Source: Campylobacteraceae bacterium (GTDB taxonomy: Bacteria; Campylobacterota; Campylobacteria; Campylobacterales; Sulfurovaceae). From it: a DNA stretch of 12,302 nt. Position 1 is the stretch's first letter. Each line of letters begins with the position of its first letter. Under the pieces are notes generated by a model, which worked only from the letters and a program-made list of their open reading frames with translations, had not been told where the DNA came from and did no database searches. Both the position numbers and the translations under genes were made by a program. This document shows positions 6,415 through 12,302 of this stretch, piece after piece. Location of the stretch: positions 1-12,302 of the forward strand of contig JALSHP010000295.1 in assembly GCA_026982175.1 (NCBI GenBank), given 5' to 3'.

Positions 6415-8607
6415 TTACGTCATAAAGATAACAGGTTTAATAATAGGGTAACGTTTTTTCGTTCTCACTACAAATTTACGGACAATAGAAGAGATATTAT
6501 CTTCAATGTTCTTAACATTTGAGAGTTGTTTCTCTTCAGCAGAGAGTAAGAAAGTCTCTATGAGGTTTTCAATCTCATGCCCAAAGCGTTTGCTCTCTTT
6601 TTCAGGTACAAGCCCTGCTGAACTCACAACAGGTTTACCAATAAGTTTTTTAGTTGACTTGTTAATCTGTAAAGCAATATTGACAATACCATCTAATGAA
6701 AGTTTTTGTCTATCTTCTACCACATCAGCTTGAATCTCTTTGTTGTTTTGGTTGTCAATGTAACTTTTACCACTTTTAACCGTTTTTACTTTTTTAAGAT
6801 ATTTAGTGGCAATCTCAATCTGCTCTCCATCACTCATGAGTAAAATATTTCTAGGATCTACCCCACAGTCAATGGCTGTTTTTGAGTGCTTGTTGATGTG
6901 GTTGTATTCACCATGAACAGGCAAGAAGAACTTTGGTTGAATCAATCTTAAAATCAGTTGCTGTTCTCCTTTTGAAGCGTGTCCAGAGACATGAATGTTT
7001 TCAATGTCTTTGTAGTGTACCGTAACCCCTGCTTTAACCAATTTGTTCATGAGTGAAGAAACTGATCCCTCATTTCCTGGAATAGCATGGGCAGAGATAA
7101 TAACCGTATCACTAGGTTTTAGTCTAATGTGTCGATGCTCATTGGCTGCCATTCGTGAAAGAGCAGCCATCGCTTCACCTTGTGAACCTGTGGTGACAAC
7201 CAATACTTGCTCTTCTGAATATTTAGGTACTTCATGGGCTTCGATGAAGTGTTTGTCATCTAAATTCACATAACCGAGTCTTCGTGTGGTCTCAATATTA
7301 CGCTCCATTGAACGCCCAATGACACACACTTTTCGCCCTGCTGCAATTCCTCGCTCCATCGCTTGATAGACACGGTGAGTATTTGAAGAAAAAGTGGACA
7401 TAATGACACGCCCTTTTGCATTGGCAAAGAGTGAATCAAACGCTTTTCCTACAACTGCTTCAGATTTTGTGTAGCCAGGGTTATGAGAGTTGGTACTATC
7501 TGAAAAGAGACAAAGTACCCCTTTTGCTCCATAGTGGGCAAAACGTTGTAAATCCATCGTTTGGTTATCTATTGGTGTATGGTCAACTTTAAAGTCAGCC
7601 GTATGAATAAGTGTTCCTACCTTAGACTCAATCGCCAATGAACATGCATCAATAATAGAGTGTGTGTTATGCATCCACTCAATTTTAAAGCTACCAATGT
7701 CATACTGCGTTCTTTTGGTGACATAGTTAAAGAGTTTTACATTCTCCATAAGACCATGCTCTTGAAATTTGTTCTCAATCATCGCCAATGCCAAAGGTGT
7801 TCCCCAAATTGGAAACTGAAGCTCTTTAAACAGATAAGGCACAGCTCCAATGTGGTCTTCGTGTGCATGGGTAATAATAACAGCAACAATTTTATCTTTA
7901 ATCGCATGAAGATATGAAAAATCTGGCACTAAAATATCTACACCGTGCATGGTTTCATCAGGAAACGACATTCCCACATCAATGACAAAGGCACACTCAT
8001 CATCTTCCATGACAGCCATGTTTCCACCAATTTCACCTAAACCACCAAGAGGGGTGAAACGGACTTTATTATTGTTGTCCATATTAATCTGTTTCCACGG
8101 ATTCATACGTGCATCATTCATGGCAACATTATCAGCAATGGATTGTTTCATTGCGTCACTCATAGGTCCTGGAACAAACTTCTTAGGTCGTCTTCCACCT
8201 CCACCATTACGGTTTGGCTTTTTATTGTTGTTATGTTGTGGCTTTGCCCCATTTTTCTTTTGGTTGGGGTTATTTGCATTGGCTTTATTTTGTTCAGGTT
8301 TTTTATGTTGTGGCTTTTTCGCATTTGGATTGCGTGGGGCTTCTTTTTTGTTACCATCTACCTCTTTAGGAACAACATTGCCATTTACTTCAGGTTTTTC
8401 ATTATGGACATTACCACTGTTTTGTGTTGTTGCATTTTCAGTTCGTGGTCGTCTATGAGGGTTACCCGCTCTTTTCGGTCTGTCAGGTCGGTCTCTTCTT
8501 GGTTTGTCAGCTTGGTTATTTTGAGGCGTTTCTTTCGTTGCGTTCTCTTGATTTTGACTTTGCTTTTCGCTTGTTGATTGTTGGTTTGTTTGATTGTTCT
8601 CTTCCAT
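6415..8607 (-). CDS. rnj: Ribonuclease J with long disordered N-terminal extension
   Basis: Metallo-beta-lactamase/beta-CASP ribonuclease that degrades and matures RNA (5'-3' exonuclease and endonuclease), replacing RNase E in Campylobacterota. In H. pylori it works with the RhpA helicase. The 730 aa divide into a low-complexity extension at about 1-180, rich in Asn, Gln, Lys, Pro and Arg, and a catalytic core from about 181 (VRFTPLGGLGEIGGN). The core has the zinc motif HAHEDH at 247-252, IHTADFKVD and FSDSTN in later MBL motifs, TTGSQGE in the beta-CASP region, and PVHGEYNH near the end of the core. The N-extension exceeds that of H. pylori RNase J (about 130 aa, from memory) and may bind RNA or partners. 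The start ATG at 8605-8607 has AAGGA eight bases upstream. The 5' end lies within ksgA (92-bp overlap), so the two are probably cotranscribed. Confidence 0.96.
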   Translation of the reverse strand: MEENNQTNQQSTSEKQSQNQENATKETPQNNQADKPRRDRPDRPKRAGNPHRRPRTENATTQNSGNVHNEKPEVNGNVVPKEVDGNKKEAPRNPNAKKPQHKKPEQNKANANNPNQKKNGAKPQHNNNKKPNRNGGGGRRPKKFVPGPMSDAMKQSIADNVAMNDARMNPWKQINMDNNNKVRFTPLGGLGEIGGNMAVMEDDECAFVIDVGMSFPDETMHGVDILVPDFSYLHAIKDKIVAVIITHAHEDHIGAVPYLFKELQFPIWGTPLALAMIENKFQEHGLMENVKLFNYVTKRTQYDIGSFKIEWMHNTHSIIDACSLAIESKVGTLIHTADFKVDHTPIDNQTMDLQRFAHYGAKGVLCLFSDSTNSHNPGYTKSEAVVGKAFDSLFANAKGRVIMSTFSSNTHRVYQAMERGIAAGRKVCVIGRSMERNIETTRRLGYVNLDDKHFIEAHEVPKYSEEQVLVVTTGSQGEAMAALSRMAANEHRHIRLKPSDTVIISAHAIPGNEGSVSSLMNKLVKAGVTVHYKDIENIHVSGHASKGEQQLILRLIQPKFFLPVHGEYNHINKHSKTAIDCGVDPRNILLMSDGEQIEIATKYLKKVKTVKSGKSYIDNQNNKEIQADVVEDRQKLSLDGIVNIALQINKSTKKLIGKPVVSSAGLVPEKESKRFGHEIENLIETFLLSAEEKQLSNVKNIEDNISSIVRKFVVRTKKRYPIIKPVIFMT

Positions 8608-9406
8608 CTATATTATCCTTGTTTAATTCATTATATAAGTGATGATACATAGATGTCTCAGCTTCGTGAGGTCTGATAGTAAGACTTACTTCAAGCTCTT
8701 GAAGTAGTGTGTCCACTTTATCTTTGTCGTAATGAGCAGATAAATTTTTTGAGAGTTTTTTACGTGGCTGTCTAAATGCTACTTTTAAAAACGCTTCAAA
8801 ATTTTCATCATTTTCAGAACGGTTTTTTACAATTAAAAGAATAGAAGAGGTTACCTTTGGAGGAGGCACAAAGTTTTCTGCTCCCACATCAAACAGAAGC
8901 TCTCCGAAGCCTACGGTTTGTGTTAAAACAGAAAGACCTGAAAAAGCCTTCTCTCCTGATTGTGCTGAAAACTTTTCAGCGACCTCTTTTTGAACCATAA
9001 CCAATACAGATTGGCAATGTTCATCTTTTAATGCTTTTAAGATAATCGTGGTGGCTATGTAGTAAGGAAGGTTGGCAACTAAATGATAATTTTCATTTAA
9101 TAGTCTGTTGTTTTCCCAATTTTCTAGCACATCTCCACATTGTATTTTTAGTGTCTCTGTGTGGATAGCTTCACTAAAAGTACTTTGTAGATGTTCACAT
9201 AATCTTGTATCAACCTCAAATGCTGTGACATTTCGAGTTAAAACTAACTCTTTGGTTAAATCACCTAAGCCAGGCCCAATTTCTGCAACGCGTAAGTTGT
9301 CGTTGGGAATCGATTGGATGATTCGTTGTATGATTGCATCATTTTTTAAAAAGTTTTGACCATATCTTTTGTTTGCAAATTCTGATAAATTTTCGATTTT
9401 GTTCAT
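8516..9406 (-). CDS. rsmA: 16S rRNA adenine-N6,N6-dimethyltransferase (KsgA/RsmA)
   Basis: Dimethylates the two adjacent adenines in helix 45 of 16S rRNA (A1518/A1519 in E. coli) during late 30S assembly, using S-adenosylmethionine. Motifs: YGQNFL (15-20), SAM-binding EIGPGLGDLT (42-51), acidic EVD (64-66), catalytic NLPYY (112-116) and PPPKVTSS (181-188). The standard fold ends at about residue 262 (MYHHLYNEL). A basic tail of about 34 residues follows (INKRKAKSKSRERNERNASK), and its last 30 codons are read out of frame within the rnj start region. This 92-bp overlap is long and suggests that the ksgA stop was lost or the rnj start moved upstream. The upstream ribosome site is weak. Its promoter may borrow sequence from the palindromic element at 9469-9741. 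Confidence 0.96.
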   Translation of the reverse strand: MNKIENLSEFANKRYGQNFLKNDAIIQRIIQSIPNDNLRVAEIGPGLGDLTKELVLTRNVTAFEVDTRLCEHLQSTFSEAIHTETLKIQCGDVLENWENNRLLNENYHLVANLPYYIATTIILKALKDEHCQSVLVMVQKEVAEKFSAQSGEKAFSGLSVLTQTVGFGELLFDVGAENFVPPPKVTSSILLIVKNRSENDENFEAFLKVAFRQPRKKLSKNLSAHYDKDKVDTLLQELEVSLTIRPHEAETSMYHHLYNELNKDNIDGREQSNKPTINKRKAKSKSRERNERNASK

Positions 9407-9453
9407 TTTACACCATTCTTACTTAATATCTAGTTAGCTCTTTTGACTATTTG

Positions 9454-9483
9454 GTTATAATTTTAGCATAAGTACCTGAACAA
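9454..9483 (-). promoter_or_regulatory. Putative ksgA-rnj promoter, -35 supplied by the palindromic element
   Basis: On the minus strand TTGTTC (9483 down to 9478) lies 18 bp upstream of TATAAC (9459 down to 9454). An overlapping TAAAAT within TGCTAAAAT (9465 down to 9460) is an alternative extended -10. The -35 hexamer lies inside the left terminal arm of the palindromic element, and the -10 lies outside it. The expected start near 9447 leaves a leader of about 40 nt before the ksgA ATG. Confidence 0.4.
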
Positions 9484-9502
9484 TATTAATTTCAAGTTTT
9501 AA
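9469..9502 (+). repeat. Left terminal inverted repeat of the palindromic element
   Basis: It pairs with 9709-9741. Twenty consecutive outer bases match, then one A/G difference, six matches (TTTCAA), a one-base indel and TTTTAA. Together the two arms form the closing stem of the whole element. Confidence 0.92.
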
Positions 9503-9600
9503 CGTAAAGAGAAAGGTATAAATGCTAGGCAGATTTTTGCAGGACTAGCCTTAGCTAATTCAAAAAAATCTAACAACGCAGATATGCCTTTCTCTTTACG
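9503..9600. repeat. Left internal hairpin arm
   Basis: CGTAAAGAGAAAGG (9503-9516) pairs perfectly with CCTTTCTCTTTACG (9587-9600) and extends inward four more positions with one G-T pair. Inside, AGATTTTT (9531-9538) pairs with AAAAATCT (9564-9571), leaving the 20-nt segment GGACTAGCCTTAGCTAATTC (9542-9561) in the apical loop. Confidence 0.88.
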
Positions 9601-9609
9601 CCCTTTGGG

Positions 9610-9708
9610 TAAAATGTTTTTGCATCATCTTTACACTTAGAGAGACTCGAATTAACTAAGGCTAGTCCTTCGTCTATCTAAGCACAAATCTAATGCAAAA
9701 ACATTTTA
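9610..9708. repeat. Right internal hairpin arm
   Basis: TAAAATGTTTTTGCAT (9610-9625) pairs perfectly with ATGCAAAAACATTTTA (9693-9708), 16 bp. Further in, CTTAGAGAGAC (9636-9646) pairs with GTCTATCTAAG (9672-9682) with one mismatch. The apex carries GAATTAACTAAGGCTAGTCC (9649-9668), the reverse complement of the left apical segment with one mismatch. Confidence 0.88.
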
Positions 9709-9741
9709 TTAAAATTGAAACTAATATTGTTCAGGTACTTA
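9709..9741 (-). repeat. Right terminal inverted repeat of the palindromic element
   Basis: Reverse complement of the left arm at 9469-9502, with one substitution and a one-base shorter spacer. It ends 37 bp before the hisF start codon. Confidence 0.92.
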
Positions 9742-9744
9742 ATT

Positions 9745-9764
9745 ATGTAGGTAACACCCTACAT
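9745..9764 (+). promoter_or_regulatory. Small hairpin in the hisF leader
   Basis: ATGTAGG (9745-9751) and CCTACAT (9758-9764) form a perfect 7-bp stem with a 6-nt loop, TAACAC. It lies just before the AAGGA ribosome site (9769-9773) of hisF. It may shield or stabilise the 5' end of the mRNA, or be an operator-like palindrome. No histidine-rich leader peptide is present, so classical his attenuation is not supported. Confidence 0.4.
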
Positions 9765-9778
9765 CTATAAGGAAAAAT

Positions 9779-10543
9779 ATGGAATATTTCGCAAAACGTA
9801 TTATCCCCTGCTTAGACGTGGACAATGGTCGCGTAGTTAAAGGGGTAAACTTTGTAGGACTAAGAGATGCAGGTGACCCCGTGGAAGTGGCGAAACGTTA
9901 TAACATTGAAGGTGCTGATGAAATCACTTTCTTAGACATAGGTGCTACACATGAAGGTCGTGCTACCATTGTCGATGTGGTTAAAGAAGTTGCTAAAGAG
10001 GTTTTTATTCCTTTGACAGTTGGTGGTGGTATTCGAGAGTTAAATGACATCTACAAACTTTTAAATGTTGGTTGTGACAAAGTGAGCATTAATTCAGCAG
10101 CCATTAAAAGACCCGACTTCATCAACGAAGGAGCAAAACGTTTTGGCTCACAATGTATTGTGGTGGCGATTGATGCAAAAAAAGTAAGTGACAACAAATG
10201 GAACATCTTTACCCATGGTGGACGAAATGACACAGGGATAGATGCGATTGAGTGGGCAAAAGAGTCTTATGAAAGAGGAGCAGGTGAACTGCTTATCACC
10301 TCGATGGACAGTGACGGCACTAAAGCAGGTTTTGCCAATGATTTAAACGCTCGTATTGCTGAAGTGGTAAACATTCCCATAATAGCAAGTGGTGGTGCAG
10401 GAACAATGCAACACATGAAAGAGGCGTTTACAAAAGGAAATGCAGACGCAGCTTTGGCAGCTTCTATCTTTCATTTTAGAGAAATTGATATTATGGATTT
10501 AAAACGTTACTTACGTGATGAAAAAATCCCAGTAAGGATATAA
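9779..10543 (+). CDS. hisF: Imidazole glycerol phosphate synthase cyclase subunit HisF
   Basis: TIM-barrel subunit of IGP synthase: with ammonia delivered by HisH it converts PRFAR to imidazole glycerol phosphate and AICAR, linking histidine and purine synthesis in the cytosol. The 254 aa are full length. Catalytic Asp13 (PCLDVD, 10-15) and Asp132 (VVAIDAKK, 128-135) are present, as are the phosphate-binding VGGGIR (81-86), DSDGTKAGF and ASGGAGTM motifs. The ATG has AAGGA five bases upstream. No other his gene is visible nearby; HisH must be encoded elsewhere. The next gene begins one base after its stop, so hisF probably leads a hisF-phosphorylase-rlmN transcription unit whose promoter must lie near or within the palindromic element. 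Confidence 0.97.
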   Translation: MEYFAKRIIPCLDVDNGRVVKGVNFVGLRDAGDPVEVAKRYNIEGADEITFLDIGATHEGRATIVDVVKEVAKEVFIPLTVGGGIRELNDIYKLLNVGCDKVSINSAAIKRPDFINEGAKRFGSQCIVVAIDAKKVSDNKWNIFTHGGRNDTGIDAIEWAKESYERGAGELLITSMDSDGTKAGFANDLNARIAEVVNIPIIASGGAGTMQHMKEAFTKGNADAALAASIFHFREIDIMDLKRYLRDEKIPVRI

Positions 10544-10544
10544 G

Positions 10545-11201
10545 ATGTTTATTTGTGCAGGAGAGAGTGAAACATTTAGTTTTGCTAAACCAATGGGAAT
10601 AGGGATGGTTGACATGAGCATTAACTTAACAAAGTTATGCATGGAGACAAAGCCCCCTTTTCTCTTTTTTGTAGGAACAGCTGGTTCTTATGGTGAGCAT
10701 AATATTTTTGATATTGTTGAGTCAAAGACAGCTTCTAACATTGAGAATGGTTTTTTTAATGCCAAGGCTTATACCCCAATTGACAATGTTATTTCTGCCT
10801 ACGGTGGTGCTGATAGCACATCACCTTCGGTTTCGAACCTACAAAGAAGCAGAAATGCTTCTTCGCTTGACGGTTCTCAGGTTTCACGTGAAACAATTAT
10901 CAATTCGTCTAATTACATTACAACAGATGAAAGTTTATGTAAACACTATTTGTCAAATAACATTTACTTAGAAAACATGGAGTTTTTTGCTGTACTAAAA
11001 GTTGCCAAAGCCTTTAACATTCCAGTGGCAGGAATATTCATTGTGACAAACTATTGTAATGCAAAAGCCCATCAAACTTTTCTTGACAATCACACGGAAG
11101 CAATGATGCGTTTGACAAAATACATTCAAGCTTCACAAGAAGAGACCCCTATTTTGACAGAAGATAATGATGATGAATTTCCAGATTATCAATTTCCCTA
11201 A
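10545..11201 (+). CDS. PNP/UDP-phosphorylase superfamily protein (nucleoside phosphorylase/nucleosidase-like)
   Basis: Member of the purine nucleoside phosphorylase / MTA-SAH nucleosidase fold, inferred from FFVGTAGSYG at 41-50 (compare the GTAGG-type loop), LENMEFFAVLKVAKAFNIPV at 142-161 (compare the MEAAA motif that contacts ribose) and GIFIVTNYCN (163-172). The 218 aa are slightly short for the family. The usual catalytic Asp of the SD motif is not evident; Asn169 and Asn172 occupy that area, so activity is uncertain. Residues about 88-122 form a Ser/Asn-rich, poorly conserved-looking segment that includes VSRET, encoded by the parS site. The Asp/Glu-rich tail (204-218) is unlike typical members. 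It begins one base after hisF with AAGGA at 10534-10538, and rlmN follows after nine bases. Campylobacterota use a nucleosidase in menaquinone synthesis by the futalosine route, but nothing here shows this protein does so. Confidence 0.72.
   Translation: MFICAGESETFSFAKPMGIGMVDMSINLTKLCMETKPPFLFFVGTAGSYGEHNIFDIVESKTASNIENGFFNAKAYTPIDNVISAYGGADSTSPSVSNLQRSRNASSLDGSQVSRETIINSSNYITTDESLCKHYLSNNIYLENMEFFAVLKVAKAFNIPVAGIFIVTNYCNAKAHQTFLDNHTEAMMRLTKYIQASQEETPILTEDNDDEFPDYQFP
10880..10895. other. parS centromere-like site (ParB-binding), inside a coding sequence
   Basis: GTTTCACGTGAAAC (10881-10894) is a perfect 14-bp palindrome. The 16-mer differs from the widely conserved bacterial parS consensus (TGTTTCACGTGAAACA) only at the first base (G for T at 10880). 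It is read in frame as Val-Ser-Arg-Glu-Thr. parS sites bind ParB for chromosome segregation and cluster near oriC, often inside genes. Confidence 0.88.
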
Positions 11202-11210
11202 GGAAGAAAA

Positions 11211-12293
11211 ATGAGAACAGAACCAAAACCATGCATACAAGACTTCACACGCGAAGAGTTGTCAAGTTTAATTAAACCTGCTTTTAGAGCCAAACAAGTT
11301 TACTCTTGGTTGTATCATAAATATGTAAACTCATTTGATGAGATGAAGAACTTACCTCAAGCACTCAAAGATGAGTTAAAAGAGAAGTACCGAATAGAGC
11401 CGTTAAAGCTTGTCAAAAAAGAGAAAAGTAAAGACGGAAGCATTAAGTACTTGTTTCAACTAGAAGATGGAAACACAGTTGAAACAGTTTTACTTCTTAT
11501 GAAAAAAAAACTTTTTAATGAAGATGGTTCAGTCAAGCAACAAGAGAAATATACGGTCTGCATCTCTTGCCAAGTTGGGTGTAAAGTAGGGTGTGCTTTT
11601 TGTCTTACTGCTAAGTCTGGTTTCATTGCAAACTTGACAGCAGGTGAGATTGTAGAACAAATCCGTTACTTGAAAAAAGACAATAACATTGACGCAAACA
11701 GACGGCTCAATATTGTTTACATGGGTATGGGTGAACCTCTTGACAATTTAAAATCGGTAGCACAAAGCTCACGTGTATTTGCCGACCTTGATGGCATGGC
11801 AATCGCCCCACACCGTCAAACCATTTCAACCTCTGGTTTGTCTAGTAAAATTGTCAAATTGGGTAAACTCGAATTGGGTGTAAACCTAGCCATCTCTCTA
11901 CACGCCGTTGATGATGAGTTAAGAGAACAGTTAATGCCAATTAACAAAGCTTACAATATTCAGTCAATTATTGATGCAGTTAAACTCTTTCCTGTGAATG
12001 AGCGTAAACGGGTTATGTTTGAATATTTGGTTATTAAAGATGTCAATGACTCGATGGACGCTGCCAAAAAACTCTTGTCACTACTCAATGGCATTAAGTC
12101 AAAAGTAAATCTTATTTACTTTAATCCTTATGGAGGAACTGAGTTTAAACGACCAGAAGAAAAAGACATGAAGAGATTTCAAGAGTACTTAACCCAACAT
12201 GGTTTACACTGTACCATACGTGAGTCCAAAGGTTTAGATATTTCAGCAGCTTGTGGACAACTACGTGACAATGAATTAGAAGAAAGAGTTTAG
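11211..12293 (+). CDS. rlmN: Dual-specificity 23S rRNA/tRNA adenine-C2 methyltransferase RlmN
   Basis: Radical-SAM enzyme that makes 2-methyladenosine at A2503 of 23S rRNA and at A37 of some tRNAs, tuning peptidyl-transferase fidelity and sensitivity to some ribosome-targeting drugs. The 360 aa carry the 4Fe-4S motif Cys124-x3-Cys128-x2-Cys131 (CKVGCAFC), YMGMGEPLDN (170-179, SAM-binding loop), STSG (207-210), and the methyl-carrying Cys348 in SAACGQL. All catalytic residues are present. The AAGGA ribosome site (11200-11204) overlaps the upstream gene's TAA, so translation is probably coupled. A run of nine A at 11502-11510 encodes consecutive lysines and is a possible slippage tract, with no sign of interruption. 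A further ATG begins at 12295, one base past the stop, but only eight bases remain, so the next gene cannot be identified. Confidence 0.97.
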   Translation: MRTEPKPCIQDFTREELSSLIKPAFRAKQVYSWLYHKYVNSFDEMKNLPQALKDELKEKYRIEPLKLVKKEKSKDGSIKYLFQLEDGNTVETVLLLMKKKLFNEDGSVKQQEKYTVCISCQVGCKVGCAFCLTAKSGFIANLTAGEIVEQIRYLKKDNNIDANRRLNIVYMGMGEPLDNLKSVAQSSRVFADLDGMAIAPHRQTISTSGLSSKIVKLGKLELGVNLAISLHAVDDELREQLMPINKAYNIQSIIDAVKLFPVNERKRVMFEYLVIKDVNDSMDAAKKLLSLLNGIKSKVNLIYFNPYGGTEFKRPEEKDMKRFQEYLTQHGLHCTIRESKGLDISAACGQLRDNELEERV

Positions 12294-12302
12294 TATGCCG
12301 TT

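Larger units (their letters stand above)
9469..9741. mobile_element. 273-bp symmetrical palindromic element (MITE-like, two inverted units)
   Basis: This fills most of the 372-bp divergent ksgA/hisF gap and shows no convincing gene. It is symmetrical about position 9605, centred on CCCTTTGGG (9601-9609), with two 135-nt units in inverted orientation (9469-9603; 9741 back to 9607). Terminal arms of 33-34 bp (9469-9502; 9709-9741) share AGTACCTGAACAATATTA and differ by one substitution and one indel. They are bounded by TA on each side, consistent with a TA target duplication as for IS630/mariner-type MITEs, though the TA may simply belong to the repeat. Inside each unit is a further hairpin, so one strand can fold as a three-way junction. 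A structured RNA or a REPIN-like element are alternatives to a MITE. Confidence 0.8.

Noticed and set aside
7949..8577. Long plus-strand open frames opposite the rnj 5' region
   Set aside because: They arise because the Asn/Lys/Pro-rich codons of the RNase J extension contain few stops on the reverse strand. The products are Phe/Leu/Cys-rich with no plausible start context.
9469..9741. CRISPR array or tRNA-like gene in the ksgA/hisF gap
   Set aside because: Repeats are inverted, not direct and spaced, and no cloverleaf with T-loop and anticodon can be drawn; the palindromic element explains the structure.
10690..10971. 93-codon frame within the phosphorylase-like gene
   Set aside because: Overlaps a better supported frame with conserved motifs and has no ribosome site.
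11502..11510. Run of nine A in rlmN as a programmed frameshift site
   Set aside because: The downstream frame carries all RlmN motifs, and no overlapping alternative product is apparent.

Overview
This window looks like a chromosomal segment of a Campylobacterota (Epsilonproteobacteria) organism, probably an environmental Sulfurimonas/Sulfurovum/Arcobacter-type lineage; the genus cannot be fixed by eye. The evidence is the AT-rich, tightly packed gene style, an RNase J with a very long Asn/Lys/Pro/Arg-rich N-terminal extension (as in Helicobacter), the ksgA-rnj pair, and a phosphorylase-like gene directly upstream of rlmN. From memory, Campylobacter jejuni has a similar rnj-ksgA-(unknown)-rlmN order near its replication origin. 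A near-consensus parS site in this window fits an origin-proximal position.

Layout. (1) 1-2197: the 3' two-thirds of a heavy-metal efflux RND pump gene, cut by the window start. (2) 2184-4651: a compact, AT-richer type II restriction-modification cassette on the minus strand (truncated ankyrin-repeat remnant, then endonuclease, then C5-cytosine methyltransferase). It is inserted at the 3' end of the pump gene and flanked by a 74-bp direct repeat of that gene end, the hallmark of R-M insertion with a long target duplication. (3) 4739-6409: promoter, RDD-family membrane protein and MFS transporter with a TAATG stop/start overlap, closed by a bidirectional terminator shared with the convergent RNase J gene. 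(4) 6415-9406: rnj and ksgA (rsmA) on the minus strand; the ksgA 3' end overlaps the rnj 5' end by 92 bp. (5) 9407-9778: the divergent ksgA/hisF intergenic region, mostly filled by a 273-bp nearly symmetrical palindromic element. (6) 9779-12293: hisF, a phosphorylase-superfamily gene with an internal parS site, and rlmN, closely packed on the plus strand.

Functionally, most native genes are housekeeping: RNA processing (RNase J), 16S rRNA dimethylation (KsgA), 23S rRNA/tRNA m2A methylation (RlmN) and histidine synthesis (HisF). The accessory content is the R-M cassette and the palindromic element.

The strongest signals are the palindromic element at 9469-9741, the parS site at 10880-10895, and the R-M insertion scar at 2110-2183 / 4652-4725. 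The palindrome consists of two 135-nt inverted units. Their inner stems differ in sequence but keep internal pairing, and their apical loops are complementary.
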